DNA from: Isoetes taiwanensis
Lineage: Eukaryota; Streptophyta; Lycopodiopsida; Isoetales; Isoetaceae
Assembly (NCBI GenBank): GCA_021234155.1
Contig: JAJEKV010000036.1
Location: 6,597,079 to 6,661,078, forward strand
Length of the DNA: 64,000 nt
Direction of reading: 5' to 3'
The position numbers and the translations under genes were made by a program. The notes below the pieces were generated by a model. The model saw only the letters and a program-made list of their open reading frames with translations. It searched no databases and was not told where the DNA came from. Shown here piece after piece: positions 36,265 to 48,307 of this stretch; positions within the stretch are counted from its first letter, which is position 1, and each line of letters opens with the position of its first letter.

Positions 36265-37578
36265 ATTGATCCGTTAGCACCCATTGCAAATTTTGCATAT
36301 CTCACGAAAGCAAATTCCAACATATTTGGTGGGTATCATGGGGCTGCAAGTTTCACATCATTGGTTGGGAGGAACAGGCCTTCAGAAGCACGCTCATGAA
36401 ACAGCAAGTGACAAGATTTGCGTTTGCTCTCTGCTACACAGTAGTGTTGAAGTGTGGTAAATTTTGGAACCAAATCATTTGTGGTGTATCCTAGCATTAC
36501 ATATTTATGATTGGTTATCTCTTGCAGGGCTTGTTGCTGACGAAATTTTGTATTGTCAGATGGTATCTTCCTAGACATGGAGCGTCTACCAGTGCATGGT
36601 TAGCATGAGAGTGATGTCCATACCGTGAGACAATGCTTCACATTAACCTTTTGATCACATTATGCATGGTGAACAGTTCATACACCTAGGATCTTGGACA
36701 AATTGACAATGAATCTCACTCATATAATGGTCCTCGAATTACCATGTAAAGCTGCTGAAGTGTGGATGTTTTGGCTGTGATGTAAAGCACTTCATACATT
36801 TACATAGCGTGGGGTCAACGAGTCACATACCTCACTGAAAGTGTCTTTGAGGCTCAGAACTTGCTCAACCACTTTGCTCATTGAAAGTGGCACAGGACTT
36901 ACTTTTGCATGTTCATAAAAAGGAATACTACAGGCTCAATCTTTCTTTCTAGTCTTCCTATCCTACTAGATTTGCATTTCGTTTTAGAAGAAAAAGATAA
37001 TTAGAAGATGCAGCTAGTTGCAACAAGGGAAACGGTCCTGAAAATTACCTATGTTACTTCTGCGGAAGTTTACTACGCAATTTTTATGAATTCGATGAGT
37101 AGGTTATAGTGCTATGCTGAGTGGTAAGTTCTACTTGTGAAGGATACGACGTGCTGCTAAGTAAATAATCGATTGTAACTATTTGTGTTATTGCCTCGAG
37201 AACTAGTATACGCGTAGATTTTTACGGTTGGGATTTCATTTATGCAAGTTCCGAGCAAATTAGAGACTTGGTTGTGGAATCCATTGGCATATTCTTGCTG
37301 TGTGTGTTGGGGTTGTATTCTGGTTTGGATTCTTAAAAGTAGAACTAAATCGAAGTTGAGTTTTTGGCATATTAAAATAAAATAGGAGTTGAATTTCTTT
37401 TTGGCCTCATGTGGCCTCTAAGTTTATTGTCCAAACAAATCATGCTAAAGCATCTTTCCTCGCTTATATTATGTCCTTTATTACATGCACGCAAACTTTT
37501 ACCTTTTCAAGTTTTCGTTCTTAGGTTAGCTTCCTTCAATGCATTGGCAGATTTGTTTTTTATTTATGCTTTATCGTT
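36265..37578. other. 3' flank of the F-box gene
   Basis: No second gene. The 3'UTR probably lies within the first few hundred bases. AATAAA-like signals occur only distantly (about 37375), so the transcript end is not resolved. Confidence 0.4.
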
Positions 37579-37592
37579 AAATCCTGCTTTAT

Positions 37593-37785
37593 TTTTTATT
37601 TTTATTTTTTTTTTTTTGGAGAAACGGCAGTGATTATATTATATTACATGCAAAAGGTACATAGTAATACAAAATACAGAGAATAAACTCTGTTATAAGG
37701 CCATATTTAAACAAAAACGGCCTATCGCTCCCAAGGAGGCTATTTTAATAAACTAGAACACTGTTTGGATATGCAAACCAAAGAA
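37593..37785 (-). mobile_element. 193-bp poly(A) retroposon with 14-bp target duplication
   Basis: The exact direct repeat AAATCCTGCTTTAT flanks the element at 37579-37592 and 37786-37799. Inside, the left end is a T-rich run (37593-37617), i.e. a poly(A) tail on the minus strand, preceded on that strand by ATCACTGCCGTTTCTCC. This text is like the 3' end of plant L1 LINEs, so the element is a 5'-truncated L1 copy or a SINE carrying that tail. The perfect duplication indicates a relatively recent insertion. Confidence 0.8.
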
Positions 37786-37799
37786 AAATCCTGCTTTAT

Positions 37800-38107
37800 G
37801 TCTAAATCTTGGAGCTTCGATCCAGGACCTACTTTGCATATTCCATTTGAGGCTAAATCCTAGATGCTATGTTCGAAACCCTAAAACTGGAATACCAATA
37901 GTTCAAAAATATGCCTGAAAAAAAATTGTATACATAACGGTTAACCATTATCTACTATCCACATGAACCAATACAATTTTCTAACAACTAGAAGTGTATC
38001 CTGAAGGATAATTATCATATAATATTCTTGAAGGGGCAACTAGACCATGATACAGTGTTGTGACTTGAGATATGGAGTCAAGTGAAAATTTAACATAGGT
38101 AACTTCG
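37800..38107. other. AT-rich spacer
   Basis: No gene or repeat seen between the retroposon and the copia LTR. Confidence 0.5.
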
Positions 38108-38588
38108 TGTTGGAGATGAGATTAGCCACTTAGGTTAAATTGACATGGCAAGCTCTTAATATGGCTCATAAGATTGTTTATAGAATGAGCATATATTATT
38201 AGCATGATATTTTGGGGTCTAATAGATTGGAGCCAAAAGGACATTCGAAATTTAGGGTTGGAGATCGACAAGGGAGAATAGAGATCGGTCTGGCCTGATT
38301 GCCGGATTGATTGAATAAATAAAGGAGAACGATTGTATGAATTATCGAGTCGAGGTAGCATTCATTTGGATTGATCAGAGCTCGCTTGGGTGCTCGGAGT
38401 AATTGGTCAACTGAGCTACAGTGAACTCATCAATTTTATTTGAACAGTGAGTACACTGTAGCATATCCAAAGGTTTTGAATATAAATTGAAGAATCGATA
38501 TACCATTGAATTCTAACTTGTCAAGTTTGTGCTTTAGACAAGTGTGTTTGCTTTAACAAAAGAATTTGTCTAGCTAGAATTTTCTTCA
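38108..38588 (+). mobile_element. Ty1/copia 5' LTR (type A)
   Basis: Begins TGTTGGAGATGAG and ends TTTTCTTCA, directly followed by a tRNA-Met-type primer-binding site. A TATA-like AATATAAATTGAAG lies near 38478. At 481 bp it is a normal copia LTR. I find no second copy of this LTR in the window, so the partner has been lost or lies beyond it. Confidence 0.75.
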
Positions 38589-38603
38589 TTGGTATCATAG
38601 CTA
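38589..38603 (+). other. Primer-binding site (initiator tRNA-Met)
   Basis: TTGGTATCATAGC immediately follows the LTR. The plant copia consensus is TGGTATCAGAGC, complementary to the 3' end of initiator tRNA-Met, so there is one mismatch. Minus-strand DNA synthesis starts here. Confidence 0.75.
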
Positions 38604-38612
38604 AGTTTAAAG

Positions 38613-39160
38613 ATGCCTAGTAGATTTGGAGCTAATTTACTGACATCCGTTGAAGTGTTTAAAGGAGATGAACGTTTTCAAATATGGAAACAGGAAATCA
38701 GGCAGGTGCTTAAATTTGAGAATCTGTGGTACCTTACTGAAGGTGACAATGCTAGAGTTTTTGTGACAATAAACTCAGAGGATACTAATGCAAGAGGAAG
38801 TGCAAGCTCTGGTAGTAAAAGGCTCTCAATAAGCGGGGAGAGGCTGACCAATACTGAGTGTTGTTGTTGCTTCAGTTAGACAAGATAGGAAGAAGATGAG
38901 TTGAAAATTATAGAAATTTGAAAGCCATCATAACAAGCGAAATTGAATTAAAGGCCATTGGAAACCAAATTAAGTATGAAATCAAAGAGATATGTATGAA
39001 ATTATATGGTTAATTCCCGATATGAAGTTAAAAGTTCATCCATGATTGATGTTCTAGAAAAAACAACTCAAGGAAGCAATTTCGTGAAAAAAGATAATAT
39101 AATGATTATCTTAAAAATTTTGATTCTATTATAGCTGATTTGGAAGGGCCTTGTGTAATG
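38613..39160 (+). pseudogene. Copia gag (N-terminal part, broken)
   Basis: An ATG ten bases after the primer-binding site starts an open frame to 38879 encoding LTSVEVFKGDERFQIWKQEI and ENLWYLTEGD, the typical start of copia Gag where the F-G-x-x-F-W pattern precedes the capsid helices. After a frameshift the reading can be followed to about 39145 as NDYLKNFDSIIADLEG, close to the gag motif usually written LxxFxxIIxxLxxxG. There the LINE tail at 39161 interrupts it. The related minus-strand element starts with a similar peptide (MASRLGASLLNSV). Confidence 0.65.
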
Positions 39161-40860
39161 AATAGAATAGAATAGAAGATAGAATAGTTTTAGCGATCCC
39201 GCGGAGACCAAGCGGTGTGGGACCCCATCCCTGATAGGCTAATCTGATCATTACTACTAGGATTAAAGCGCCTCCAGAAAGGTTTTCAAAGGGAAAAACT
39301 AACTGCGATAGCCAAATGATACTAAGACAAGCGAGGAGATAATGACTCTTTGAGGGCACCGATGAAATTGCGAGGCCGTTTATCTAAGGGCCTCAAGTAT
39401 ATGCCAATGCCCAAGTCATGCCACGGATGGTGCTCACGAGAGAAAGGTGTGGGCGTGGAGATGGAATGCTGAAGTCAAAAATGATTCCAGAACTGTATCT
39501 AAAAGCGGAACCTTCAGTAGAGTATGAAACTCTCTTCAATAACCTTTAGCGGCAACATGCACATAGTCTAAAGCTTCATGATGCGGCGCTCCATCTACAA
39601 TCTTGATGGTAGCACAGCAGGACCACAATGCGAGAATTGATCACGATGCTTCTAAGCTTATTCTTTGGACAATGAAGCAAGCAAGTAAGCTTAGGACACG
39701 GTGCCAAGGTGGGATTTATGTGAAATGCGTGATATTGACTAGTTTTCACTTGGGCCAAAGTAGCTGGCGTCCCATATCTTTTTGAGAAAAACAACCATTG
39801 AGATATTGTTCCAAAGCTGGGATAAGGCCGGCAAACGTAGGGTAAGTGCTCACGGTTGCATTGCTTGGGCAAACCATGTAGTGCAATGCTCTTTCAACAT
39901 CGTTCAAAGCTATTTGAGGAGAGATTGACCATAGCAAGTGCAAACGGGATACCTAGCATCATCCATGGTGCACTATGCGGATATAGTGGAGATATTGAAG
40001 AGGCCAAAACTGTCTCTTGTAAAGAGCCATGAGACACTAGTTGTTTTAACTCAGAACAAGTGAGAAAGGACTTTTGCGCCTCCAAGCTCTCCCAAGCCCA
40101 GCAGCACTAATGTGAGGCCCCCACTTGAGAACCCATACGATTAAAAAGCGAGGAGGGGCTCTACGAAGCCCACGAAACAAGTGGGCTTTCCATGTCGATC
40201 ATGAATTCTGTGAAAACAATTGTTTGCATTGCATAGAGTGCTCTCATCGTACAGCAGTAATACCGCATTTACAAAGTGTGTTCTTCACAATTCACCGCAG
40301 ATGCGCATGGCTATCTACAACCCGACTTGGTGGGGAACATTATGGCCGAGAAGATTGAACTACCAAAGCTTGGTCTTTTTTGGAATTAATACGCAAACAC
40401 CGTGTTCTCACAAAACTATGCGGGAGCATCTGAAGTATTCAGCGCATACTAGCGATTGGTATGTGCGGTGAAACATCATCACGTATAAGTTGCCCTAATG
40501 ATATGAGTGTGCCAAATGTGGACCTCACGCCATGATTATCAAAGAAGCCATTATTCCAGTTGATCAATGTCTGAAGCCAAAGGTGTAGGAGATAAAGAGG
40601 GCAACCGGCCGAACTCCAATATTGCTAGTGATTTGAGTACGATCTTTGGAAATTTAGCAAAAACCCTTTCATAGAAGTAGATAAAATTTTGCATTTGAAG
40701 ATCTTGTGGAACCCCAGAGAAGTGCACCTTATTTGCCAAAATGGAAATTACAAAAGATTCGACGAAGCTGAGAAGGTCCGAAATTAGAAATATAGAAATG
40801 AGCATTTTCTAGAATCCATAAAACCAGAAGAGCATTCAGACATCTCATGGAGACATGATC
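39161..40860 (-). mobile_element. LINE fragment 3, inserted in copia gag-pol
   Basis: The 3' tail of AATAG/ATTCT repeats is at 39161-39186, next to a degraded CCGCGGAGACCAAGCGG end. The YKYLGVEF box is degraded near 40300-40345. At 40551-40610 the minus strand encodes LPSLSPTPLASDIDQLE, a decayed QGCPLSPTLFGLYIDQLE RT motif, and upstream of it VPQDLQ and FAKFPKI from the RT palm. It is collinear with LINE fragment 1 (18862-21130). The 5' half is absent. It separates the gag start from the pol part of a copia element. Confidence 0.75.
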
Positions 40861-40869
40861 TTTGTTATC

Positions 40870-43035
40870 TAGCAAATGAAGGGATATAAGGCAGTAAAAG
40901 GAATAGGTGACAATCGTTGGAACACAGCCTTAGGAAATAATCTACAATCTGAACTTGGCATCGGAGAATCCTTCTGTTGAGCACCTTGTATCCGTCTTGC
41001 AAAGTTGGAGAAAGAAAAAATGTTTAGAAGATGCCAAGTCCACCTATCAAGTTTGAACATTATTGAATGTGCTTCCATAAATACTTGGCATAATCGAATG
41101 TGTCATACAAATATGATAAATGTAGTGATGTTGGCAAAGAAAGGAATGATAACAGCAAAAAAAGAAGAGACTGAAGATAGATTGTGTGCAGGATGCATCC
41201 TGGGCAAGCAAACGAGGTTGCCATTTAAGAAATATGCAAAAAAGGCAAAGGGCATTCTAGATTTAGTACATACAGATCTATGTGGCTCTATTAATGTCAC
41301 AAGTATGACTGGGAATAGGTACTTTATGACATTTATAGATGATTTCAATAGAAAGACCAAATGTTATTGCCTGAATACAAAAGATTAAGCTTACAATGCA
41401 TTGAAATTGTATGTTGCTGATGTTCAACTCGAAACTGGAAGAAAGATAAAATACATAAGATCTGATGGGGGAGGTGACGTACTTGTCTCATGAGTTCAAA
41501 AATTTCTATGCTAACCTTGGAACCAAGAGGCAGTTAACTTGCAAGTTGTCACCTCAACAAAATGGAGTAGCTGAGAGAAAAAATAGAACTCTCATCAATG
41601 CTATCAGGTTCATGTTGAAAATATTTAGGGTTGTCAAATTATATTTGGGATGAAGCAGTAAAGACTGCAATGTATGTTCAAAATATGTTGCCTACTTCGA
41701 GTACAATGGGAGCTACTCCCAATATGCTATGGTCGGGTAAGGCATCTAACTATGATAACTTAAGAGCATATGGTTGCTTAGTGTTTGCTCATGTGCCAGA
41801 GGAATTAGGAAAAAAATTGGACAATAGAGCATACATCACATATCTAGTTGTTTATGACTCAAACTCAAAGGCATATAGGCTGTATGGTCCTGCAAAAAGG
41901 AAAGTGAAAGTGAGTAGGGATGTAATATTTGATGAGATGCAATTTTATAAAATGATTCCTAAAGTAAATCAAACAATGTTGAGAATAAGGAAAAGGCAGA
42001 AATAGAAGAAAAATCAGAAAGGATGAAACAAAAAGGGATATGGTGGTATTTACTGATGATTCCAGTGATGATGAGGTCGAGCCTAATGTTGTGCAAGGGA
42101 TTGAACAAGATGGTGAGTCAAATTAGACCATCGTAATAGAAAGACAAAAAAGGAGAACTAGAAGAACTGAAGCTCAGATCCTCGAGGATGAAAATAAACA
42201 AATGATGAAATTCATGGCAAAAATGAAATGGGAATAAGTAAAAGAATTTGACATCGTAAAGATGAAATTCATAGTGTATTTGACATTTTGATATTGGAAA
42301 ACATTGAGTTGCCAAGAAATTATCATGAAGCGGTTAATGTTAAAAATGCAAAGGAATGGATGGAGGCCATGCAAGAATTAATGCATGCATTTAAAAGAAC
42401 TGGCACATATGGGGGTGTTGATGTGTGTGGATAAAATGTCGCAGAACAGTGGAGTTTGGGATGGCAGAGCGATGGAAATCTTGGAGTAAGTTCAAAGCAA
42501 GAGTGGTGGCACAAGGGTTTACACAGAGGAAGGGACAAGACTATGACAAAATATTCTCTCCACTGGTAAAGATTAACAGCTTGCGAATACTCCTTGCACT
42601 GGAAAACTCATGTGACTTGGAAATACACCAATGTTAGGTACATCCTTTCTGAATGCTAAACTTGAGGAGGAAATGTATCTCAAACAAGCTCAAGGATTTG
42701 AAATAGGAAATGGAAAAGTATGGAATTAAGAAAAGGCAGCATATGTTCTGAGACTCCAAGAGAATGGTACAAATGCATGGATAGTTTTGCAAAAAGAATG
42801 ATTTGAAAAACTAAAATATGATGGCAATCTGGACAGATTTAAGGATGGAGATGAATGGTGTATTATTGCTTTGTCTATTGATGAGAACATAATGGTAGCT
42901 AATGGGACAAAAACTTTCAATTATTGCAAAGACATGTTGAAGAGAGGATTTCAAATGACTGACCTTGGCGAGTAAAAGGTTTTTGGGAATAAGTGGCTCA
43001 GCATCAAATCTCAGAATTTTCAGTCATAAGATGAA
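40870..43035 (+). pseudogene. Copia pol (GAG pre-integrase, integrase, RT) fragment
   Basis: Successive broken frames follow the copia order. 41005-41388 contains WHNRMCHTNM and CAGCILGKQTRLPF (integrase zinc finger), then HTDLCG and FIDDFNRK (integrase core). 41393-41653 continues with RSDGGG and PQQNGVAERKNRTL, ending the catalytic triad. 41631-42005 has WDEAVKTAMYVQNMLPT, AYGC and VSRDVIFDE. 42490-42640 has ARVVAQGFTQRKGQDY of RT. Near 42874-42885 the RT catalytic box reads SIDE instead of YVDD. At least five shifts or stops interrupt it. It probably continues element A and is then broken by the LINE at 43113. Confidence 0.8.
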
Positions 43036-43112
43036 TGGAGCCATTCTTGGCGTTCAAATTCAAACAACACCGTAGAGGTAACCCCCAGCCGATTGGACTC
43101 CACTTCCACCAT

Positions 43113-43114
43113 AT

Positions 43115-43153
<39 letters not shown>

Positions 43154-43190
43154 TTTTATTTTCTTTATTTATTTCTTTATTTGTTTGTTT

Positions 43191-43266
<76 letters not shown>

Positions 43267-43269
43267 TTT
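43113..43269 (+). repeat. (ATTT)n microsatellite, tail of a minus-strand LINE
   Basis: About 157 bases of ATTT repeats with a few variants (CTTT, GTTT). Long open frames across it (isoleucine/tyrosine/leucine repeats) are artefacts. Its position at the left end of a minus-strand LINE suggests that it grew from an (AAAT)n 3' tail. Confidence 0.85.
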
Positions 43270-46000
43270 GATCTTACTCTCTCCAGGGCCTTGAGGCGAA
43301 CATAAAAGCAGTAAAGTACATCATATTTTAATATCAATCACGATGGCTATCTATGGAATCTTCAAATATAATTGACTCATATGAGAGATAGAAAACAATG
43401 GTTGAAGATCGGCAGCTTGGATTTTTAGTTGTTCCACGATCTCATTATGTAGGTCTGTCACGAGGAGTACATGTACCTGTCTTCTACAACTATAAAGAAT
43501 CCTAAGCTCACCTTACTGTCTTAGTGAGTATTTGACCATCTGCTTGTCTCGACTCCCAATGAATTTATCGAGAGCTCGTTCTATACTTGAGCTATGACAT
43601 GCTTTAGATCAGGCGGCATTTTGTAGGCCCACAAATACTCTTGGCTCTTATATTCGTAGATGTAGTTTATAGGTTCTATATTAGAAGCATTCTACTAGCT
43701 TGGTTTTTGCCATAAGCGTTCAATTGCAAATCTTTCTAATAATGCTCTTGCATCATCACTTACATTAGGGCACAGGGTGCCAAGGAAAAACTGTATAAAC
43801 CATGTGAGTGTAATAAGGGAGGGTTTTATTTAATCATTATCATTATAAGTATGGGAGGCGCTTTTAGCAATTTCCATACTATAAATTATAAGAAATATGA
43901 GTAGACATTTGAAATATAGAGCCAAATTTTTTGAAAGGAAAGTCAGGTATAAGGGGCTCTATGCATGCACATGCCTATAGGCTGATAAATTTGCACCTCG
44001 AGGCATTGGGATAATTTTCATCATTCGGACCGTTACTTTCTGCCGGAGTTTTACAGAAATGTACATCGAGCCTTAACGCTCTGGAAACCATCATTGCTTG
44101 ATGGGATAAGCGATACAGTGATTGATCTCTAATCCTATTAATGAAGTTCTGATGCAGTTGCTTCCAATTCTAATGGAAACATACACGCCTCTGCAGCATA
44201 ATTGTGCATAGTATGCAGGCTTTTTATGCCAAGCACATTTCTCAAAAAATAGCTTCCTAATTGTTTCTTTGATTCATAGCAGCTGATGCTAGAGTCCCCA
44301 TATAGGAACCCCCATCACGATGTATGGTTTGAACCAATCTTAAACAAAAGCTTTTACAGGCCCCAATCATGCGAGAGAGAAATTTTTAGAACATTTAGAA
44401 AGCATACCATAGAAGCTGACATTTTCCACTGTGGATCTCCTTTTGACCACTGATCCTTCAGAGTTGTATCTTGAGGGAGAAATCTATCCCGGTACTTAAA
44501 CTCTCAACTGTTTCAATTTCACAGCTCATACATAGACCTTGAGTCACCTCCTTGTCACAGAACACCACTTAACTTTGGATTTTGCAACATTTACTTTCAT
44601 TTGCCTTGTTGCACAAAATGCTGGCTAAATTATCTGAATGCTCTTGTAGCACATGTTTCTTGGATGCCAATAGCACCACATCGTCGACATCTGATGTGTA
44701 CTATGTAAGCTTCAATTTGAGTCCACGCCAAAGAGCATGCATGTAGCCATTCTTCAAGCTCATTGATAAAGGAACCATGTAGGAGATAAAAAGGATCCTT
44801 GGCACCTGTTTCCTTATCCACAGGTTACTTCGAGATAATTTGATTAAAACCTCTACATACAATGCATTGGAGACAACTCCTCTTATATTTTCACGGGTGC
44901 AGTTTTGTCCATTCTGTCATGACATCTTTTCCTCTACAGCGTATCCAGAATGCTTTTGCAAAATACATAAATGCAATATACAATGTTGCAGGATGGTGCC
45001 TTTGCTTTCTCTACTAGCACGAAGTGTTAATGCATGATGTGATGTTAAAGTCTTTTAGAAAGCGGCAGAAGGTGGGTAACGCCACATTCTCTTACTTGAT
45101 TGGTCAGCAGCGTATTCCGGCCAAGCTTCCCAAAGGTACGGCGAAGTGCTTCCCTATTAGGATAGTTGCCATGGATTACGTACTTTCATTCTTGTCCACA
45201 ATACTGTTAACTTCCAACTATATGATAGGCCTTGTATAATACTCTTATTTAGCAAATCATTGGGAATAGAATGCATTTTGTCTCCTCCCATTTAAGAATC
45301 TCAATACATAGACCATCGGATCATTATTGCTTTGTTATTTCCCATCCACTGGTATTATCTTACCTCTATTTGAGTGAAAGATCTTCATCAATGGCGAAGA
45401 TTAGTACTTATGCGGATTGCCCACCTCATAAAATATCTTGCACCAACTTTAGCAAAGCGCCACCTCTAAATATGGTACATACGAGTTTTTGCTTAATTTG
45501 TTGCAAAACATTTTGGATCTTTAGCACATTTTCTCTTTCAAATTAGATTGCCTTGCTCTTAAAAGCGGCTTGCTTCTCGGTGTCTCTTATACCATTTGGG
45601 TTTCACAGTCGCGGTTTGTGGCGATGCAGCTCTTAGCTTCTCTCTGATAATCACGGCCCTTACTAAGCACCCTATCTCGAATGGAGGCTCACAGTAAAGA
45701 TCTCTAATGGGGCCTATTATAAGCGTAAACATTAATTAAACCATGCTTAACCCCATCTTTCTGCCACAAAATTAGAGCCCAACAACCAAAACGATCAGCC
45801 CGAGTGAAGATGATTGTCAAGAAGGGAATTTATCTTTATCCTGCATCCACTGCACTAGCGGTAAATTTCTTTGGAACAAGGACATGATGAAACATCGGTA
45901 ATCGCATATCGCAAGCTTTGTCGATCTCCCTTGCGACACTTGCGCTCTTAGAGGCATATAAACTGAGCATCCAAGCTAGATAAGCAGAAAGAAATACTAC
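43113..46000 (-). mobile_element. LINE fragment 4 with (AAAT)n tail
   Basis: Minus-strand motifs in order from the right: NYRTI-like ATILIGKHFAVPLGSLAG near 45120-45175; FINELEEWLHACSLAW at 44720-44775, the segment after the QGCPLSP box; MKVNVAKSK near 44590; and VESFKYRDRF near 44485. It is more diverged from the other LINEs in the window and has a tetranucleotide tail, so it is a separate subfamily. It splits a copia RT from its RNase H. The right border is uncertain (45.6-46.35 kb). Confidence 0.6.
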
Positions 46001-46366
46001 TCCGCTTGAGGGGAGAAGAGGCTACTCCCTGGACATTCCAAGAAACTAACGGCATTAACCTTGTGGTGGCATCAATTCAGATGAGACTGCTGGTGTCTCA
46101 AGGGAATTTAAGGTTATCTTCTAGGCATGCGGCGAGGCAGTAACCTCATCAACCAAATCAGCTCATTGAAGCAGATTAAAGAGACCATAGTGGGATGCAA
46201 TGGAAGGAGCAGAGCCACACAAAGTAGGAACTAAGAAGAGCTGGGACGCAAAGGAATTAGACCCCTTAGCTGATTTTCGTGGTTGACAAAGAGCAAGTAG
46301 ATGTTTTGGTGGTGGGTGCATGCCATGCCGATCAATGTCCATGTATCTTGTCATGAGCCACCGGGG

Positions 46367-47043
46367 ATGGAATTTATTCCTGCGAGGAAATTTGTGGAGT
46401 TGCTGATATGCTTGGCAAATTATCTGAGGCGGATGTGGCTTTTGCTATTAATATGCTTAGTAGATATAACAACAATCCAGGTAAAGCACATTGGATAGCA
46501 GCTAAGAGGGTTGTCAGATATTTATAGGGAACAAAGCATATTGGCATATTATTCTGCTCAGAGGATCTAGAACTAAAGACATTTTGTGATTCTAACTGGG
46601 CAGGAGATTTGGATTGCAGAAAGTCGGCATCTGGTTTTGCTATGATGCTTGTTGGAGTGCTTGTATTATGGAAATGCAAGAATCAAACTTCGGTTGCCTT
46701 GTCTACATTCGAGGTTGAATATCTGTACTTTGTTTGCAAAGGGAAATGGTCACGGTCGCGAAAGATTATTAGAAGAACTAGGCCCATAGCCATAGATCAT
46801 GCAGCGATTTCTTAATTTTGATAATTCTAGTTGCACCGCTATGTGCGGGAATTCGGTTTTGCATGAGAGGTCTAAGCATATTGAAATTCGTATGCATTAT
46901 ATAAAAGATGTTGTGAACAAGAATCTTATACAGTTGAACTATGCATAGCAGAGAAAACCAACTCGGAGATACCTTAACAAAAGCTCTCCCGGAAAAAGAT
47001 TGATGCAGTTAAATAAGCGTTTAAGCCATACAGACTATGATAT
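46367..47043 (+). pseudogene. Copia RNase H and pol C-terminus
   Basis: From about 46390 the frame reads EADVAFAINMLSRYNNNPGK then AHWIAAKRVVRYL, stop, GTKHIGILF, CDSNWAGDLDCRKSASGFAM and CKNQTSVALSTFEVEY. This is the copia RNase H region, with the catalytic D of CDSNWAGD kept and the usual STAEAEY changed to STFEVEY. Further on are HERSKHIEIRMHYIKD and a decayed LNYA...LTK end. Stops at 46528 and later show it is dead. It is the expected continuation of the pol fragment at 40870-43035. Confidence 0.8.
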
Positions 47044-47053
47044 GAAAGGGGGA
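47044..47053 (+). other. Polypurine tract
   Basis: GAAAGGGGGA sits directly before the LTR at 47054, where plus-strand synthesis of an LTR element is primed. Confidence 0.7.
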
Positions 47054-47320
47054 TGATGATGTTCATATTACATTATATATTCTAGAACTAATATTCATAT
47101 AGCCACAAAAAAATGCACCTGGCCTTCTATTTATGAAATGTACAAAGATTTGTTTCATAAAAAGGCGTGAAATTGTTTTTGTCTCAGATAATCGACATAT
47201 CGATGCAATGTGTATTTTATTTATTACCAAAGCGATATTTGATTACGCAAGCTTGATACAAAGGCTGTTAGTGCGAATTAAGATCCATCTTCAAGATAGT
47301 AGTATATCCAAACTCCAACA
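47054..47320 (+). mobile_element. Copia 3' LTR (type B)
   Basis: Starts TGATGATGTTCATATT and ends ATATCCAAACTCCAACA. It matches, in reverse orientation, the LTR at 52371-52640 (shared: GGCCTTCTATTTATGAA, TGTACAAA, CATATTTGATT, TATATCCAAACTCCAACA). It does not resemble the 481-bp type A LTR at 38108. Either the plus-strand internal fragments belong to two different elements, or a recombinant has dissimilar ends. Confidence 0.7.
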
Positions 47321-47329
47321 ATTGCATGT

Positions 47330-47698
47330 TTGGTGGTTTGCCACTTTACTGACCCTTTCTTGGATCTGAAATGCGTGGGATCTTGGCTATCTGGACACCG
47401 CTGCGGTTGGCTGCTGATGTCGTCTGTCGAAGATCACGGCAAAGACCAACATTGCTTTCTTTTGATATTTGAATCTCCTGAATCGGTTGCTCAATTCATA
47501 GAACAAGGTGTGATCCTCTTTGGGAACATTTCTTGTTCTATCAACAGTATATTCCTGGATCCTTTCCAGCTAAGCCAGATGCCTTATATGCCCCATTTTG
47601 GTTTGCTATTGAAGATTTTCCTCCAGAACTCAAGTTCATATCCTTTGGGAGACAAGTCACTTGATATCTTCTGTCCTTTTCATGTTAAACCTTTTTAG
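47330..47698 (+). other. Unassigned open frame between two copia elements
   Basis: 122 codons with coding-like composition (HCFLLIFESPESVAQFIEQG then VILFGN). The pattern of an FxFES sequence, a short helix and a glycine reminds me of the DUF4283-like first ORF of plant LINEs, but the match is weak. No other LINE part lies next to it on this strand. Confidence 0.25.
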
Positions 47699-48307
47699 TA
47701 TAGCATCAATGTACATACATTGAGACAAAAAGAATTTCTTGTTGTTCCGATCTCTTTTTACTTCAATACCTAGAAATCTTTGTAACTCTTCTAGATCAAT
47801 CATTTAGAACCTGCTCTTGTGAATGTTTTTGCACTTATCAAGTATGCTTAAACATGTTGAAACCATCATACAGTGATCAACGTAAAGCACAATAATACAA
47901 TATTCCTTTCCCTGTTTGTATGCATACAAATTTCCATCACGATTAAGTTTAATAAAGCCTTGCTTTCTTAAACAAGCATTCAAACAAAGATGCCACTATC
48001 TAGGAGCTTGCCTCAAGCCGTATACTGCTCTCTTTATTTTCCAGACCTTGTTTTTGCCACTCTCAAAACCAGGAGCTTCTTTCATGTAAATTTCTTCCTC
48101 TAATTTTCCATTGAGGAAAGCTATGCTATATTCATGTGATGAACTTCTAGATTCCTTGCATTTGCCAATGCTAGTACAATTCTAATTCTAGTCACTTTGA
48201 CTATGGAAGAAAATGTTCCTTCATAGTCTAAACCCCTCTTTTGAGAGAAGCCCTGAGCAACAAGCCTCGCTCCTCCTTTGGCACAGCTTTTTGCCAGCAA
48301 CACAATT
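47699..48307 (-). pseudogene. Copia RT fragment of the minus-strand element
   Basis: Minus-strand reading from 48290 leftward: ARLVAQGFSQKRGLDYEGTF, IRIVLALANARNLEVHHMNI, FLNGKLEEEIYMKEAPGFES, RAVYGLRQAPR, CIIVLYVDHCMMVS and FLGIEVKRD. These are consecutive parts of copia RT. The active box reads YVDH (47873-47884) instead of YVDD. The RNase H end is missing, so the element is 3'-truncated. It belongs with 49960-52640. Confidence 0.8.

Noticed and set aside
43113-43269. Long open frames of repeating isoleucine, tyrosine, leucine and phenylalanine
   Set aside because: Pure by-product of the (ATTT)n microsatellite, not a protein.
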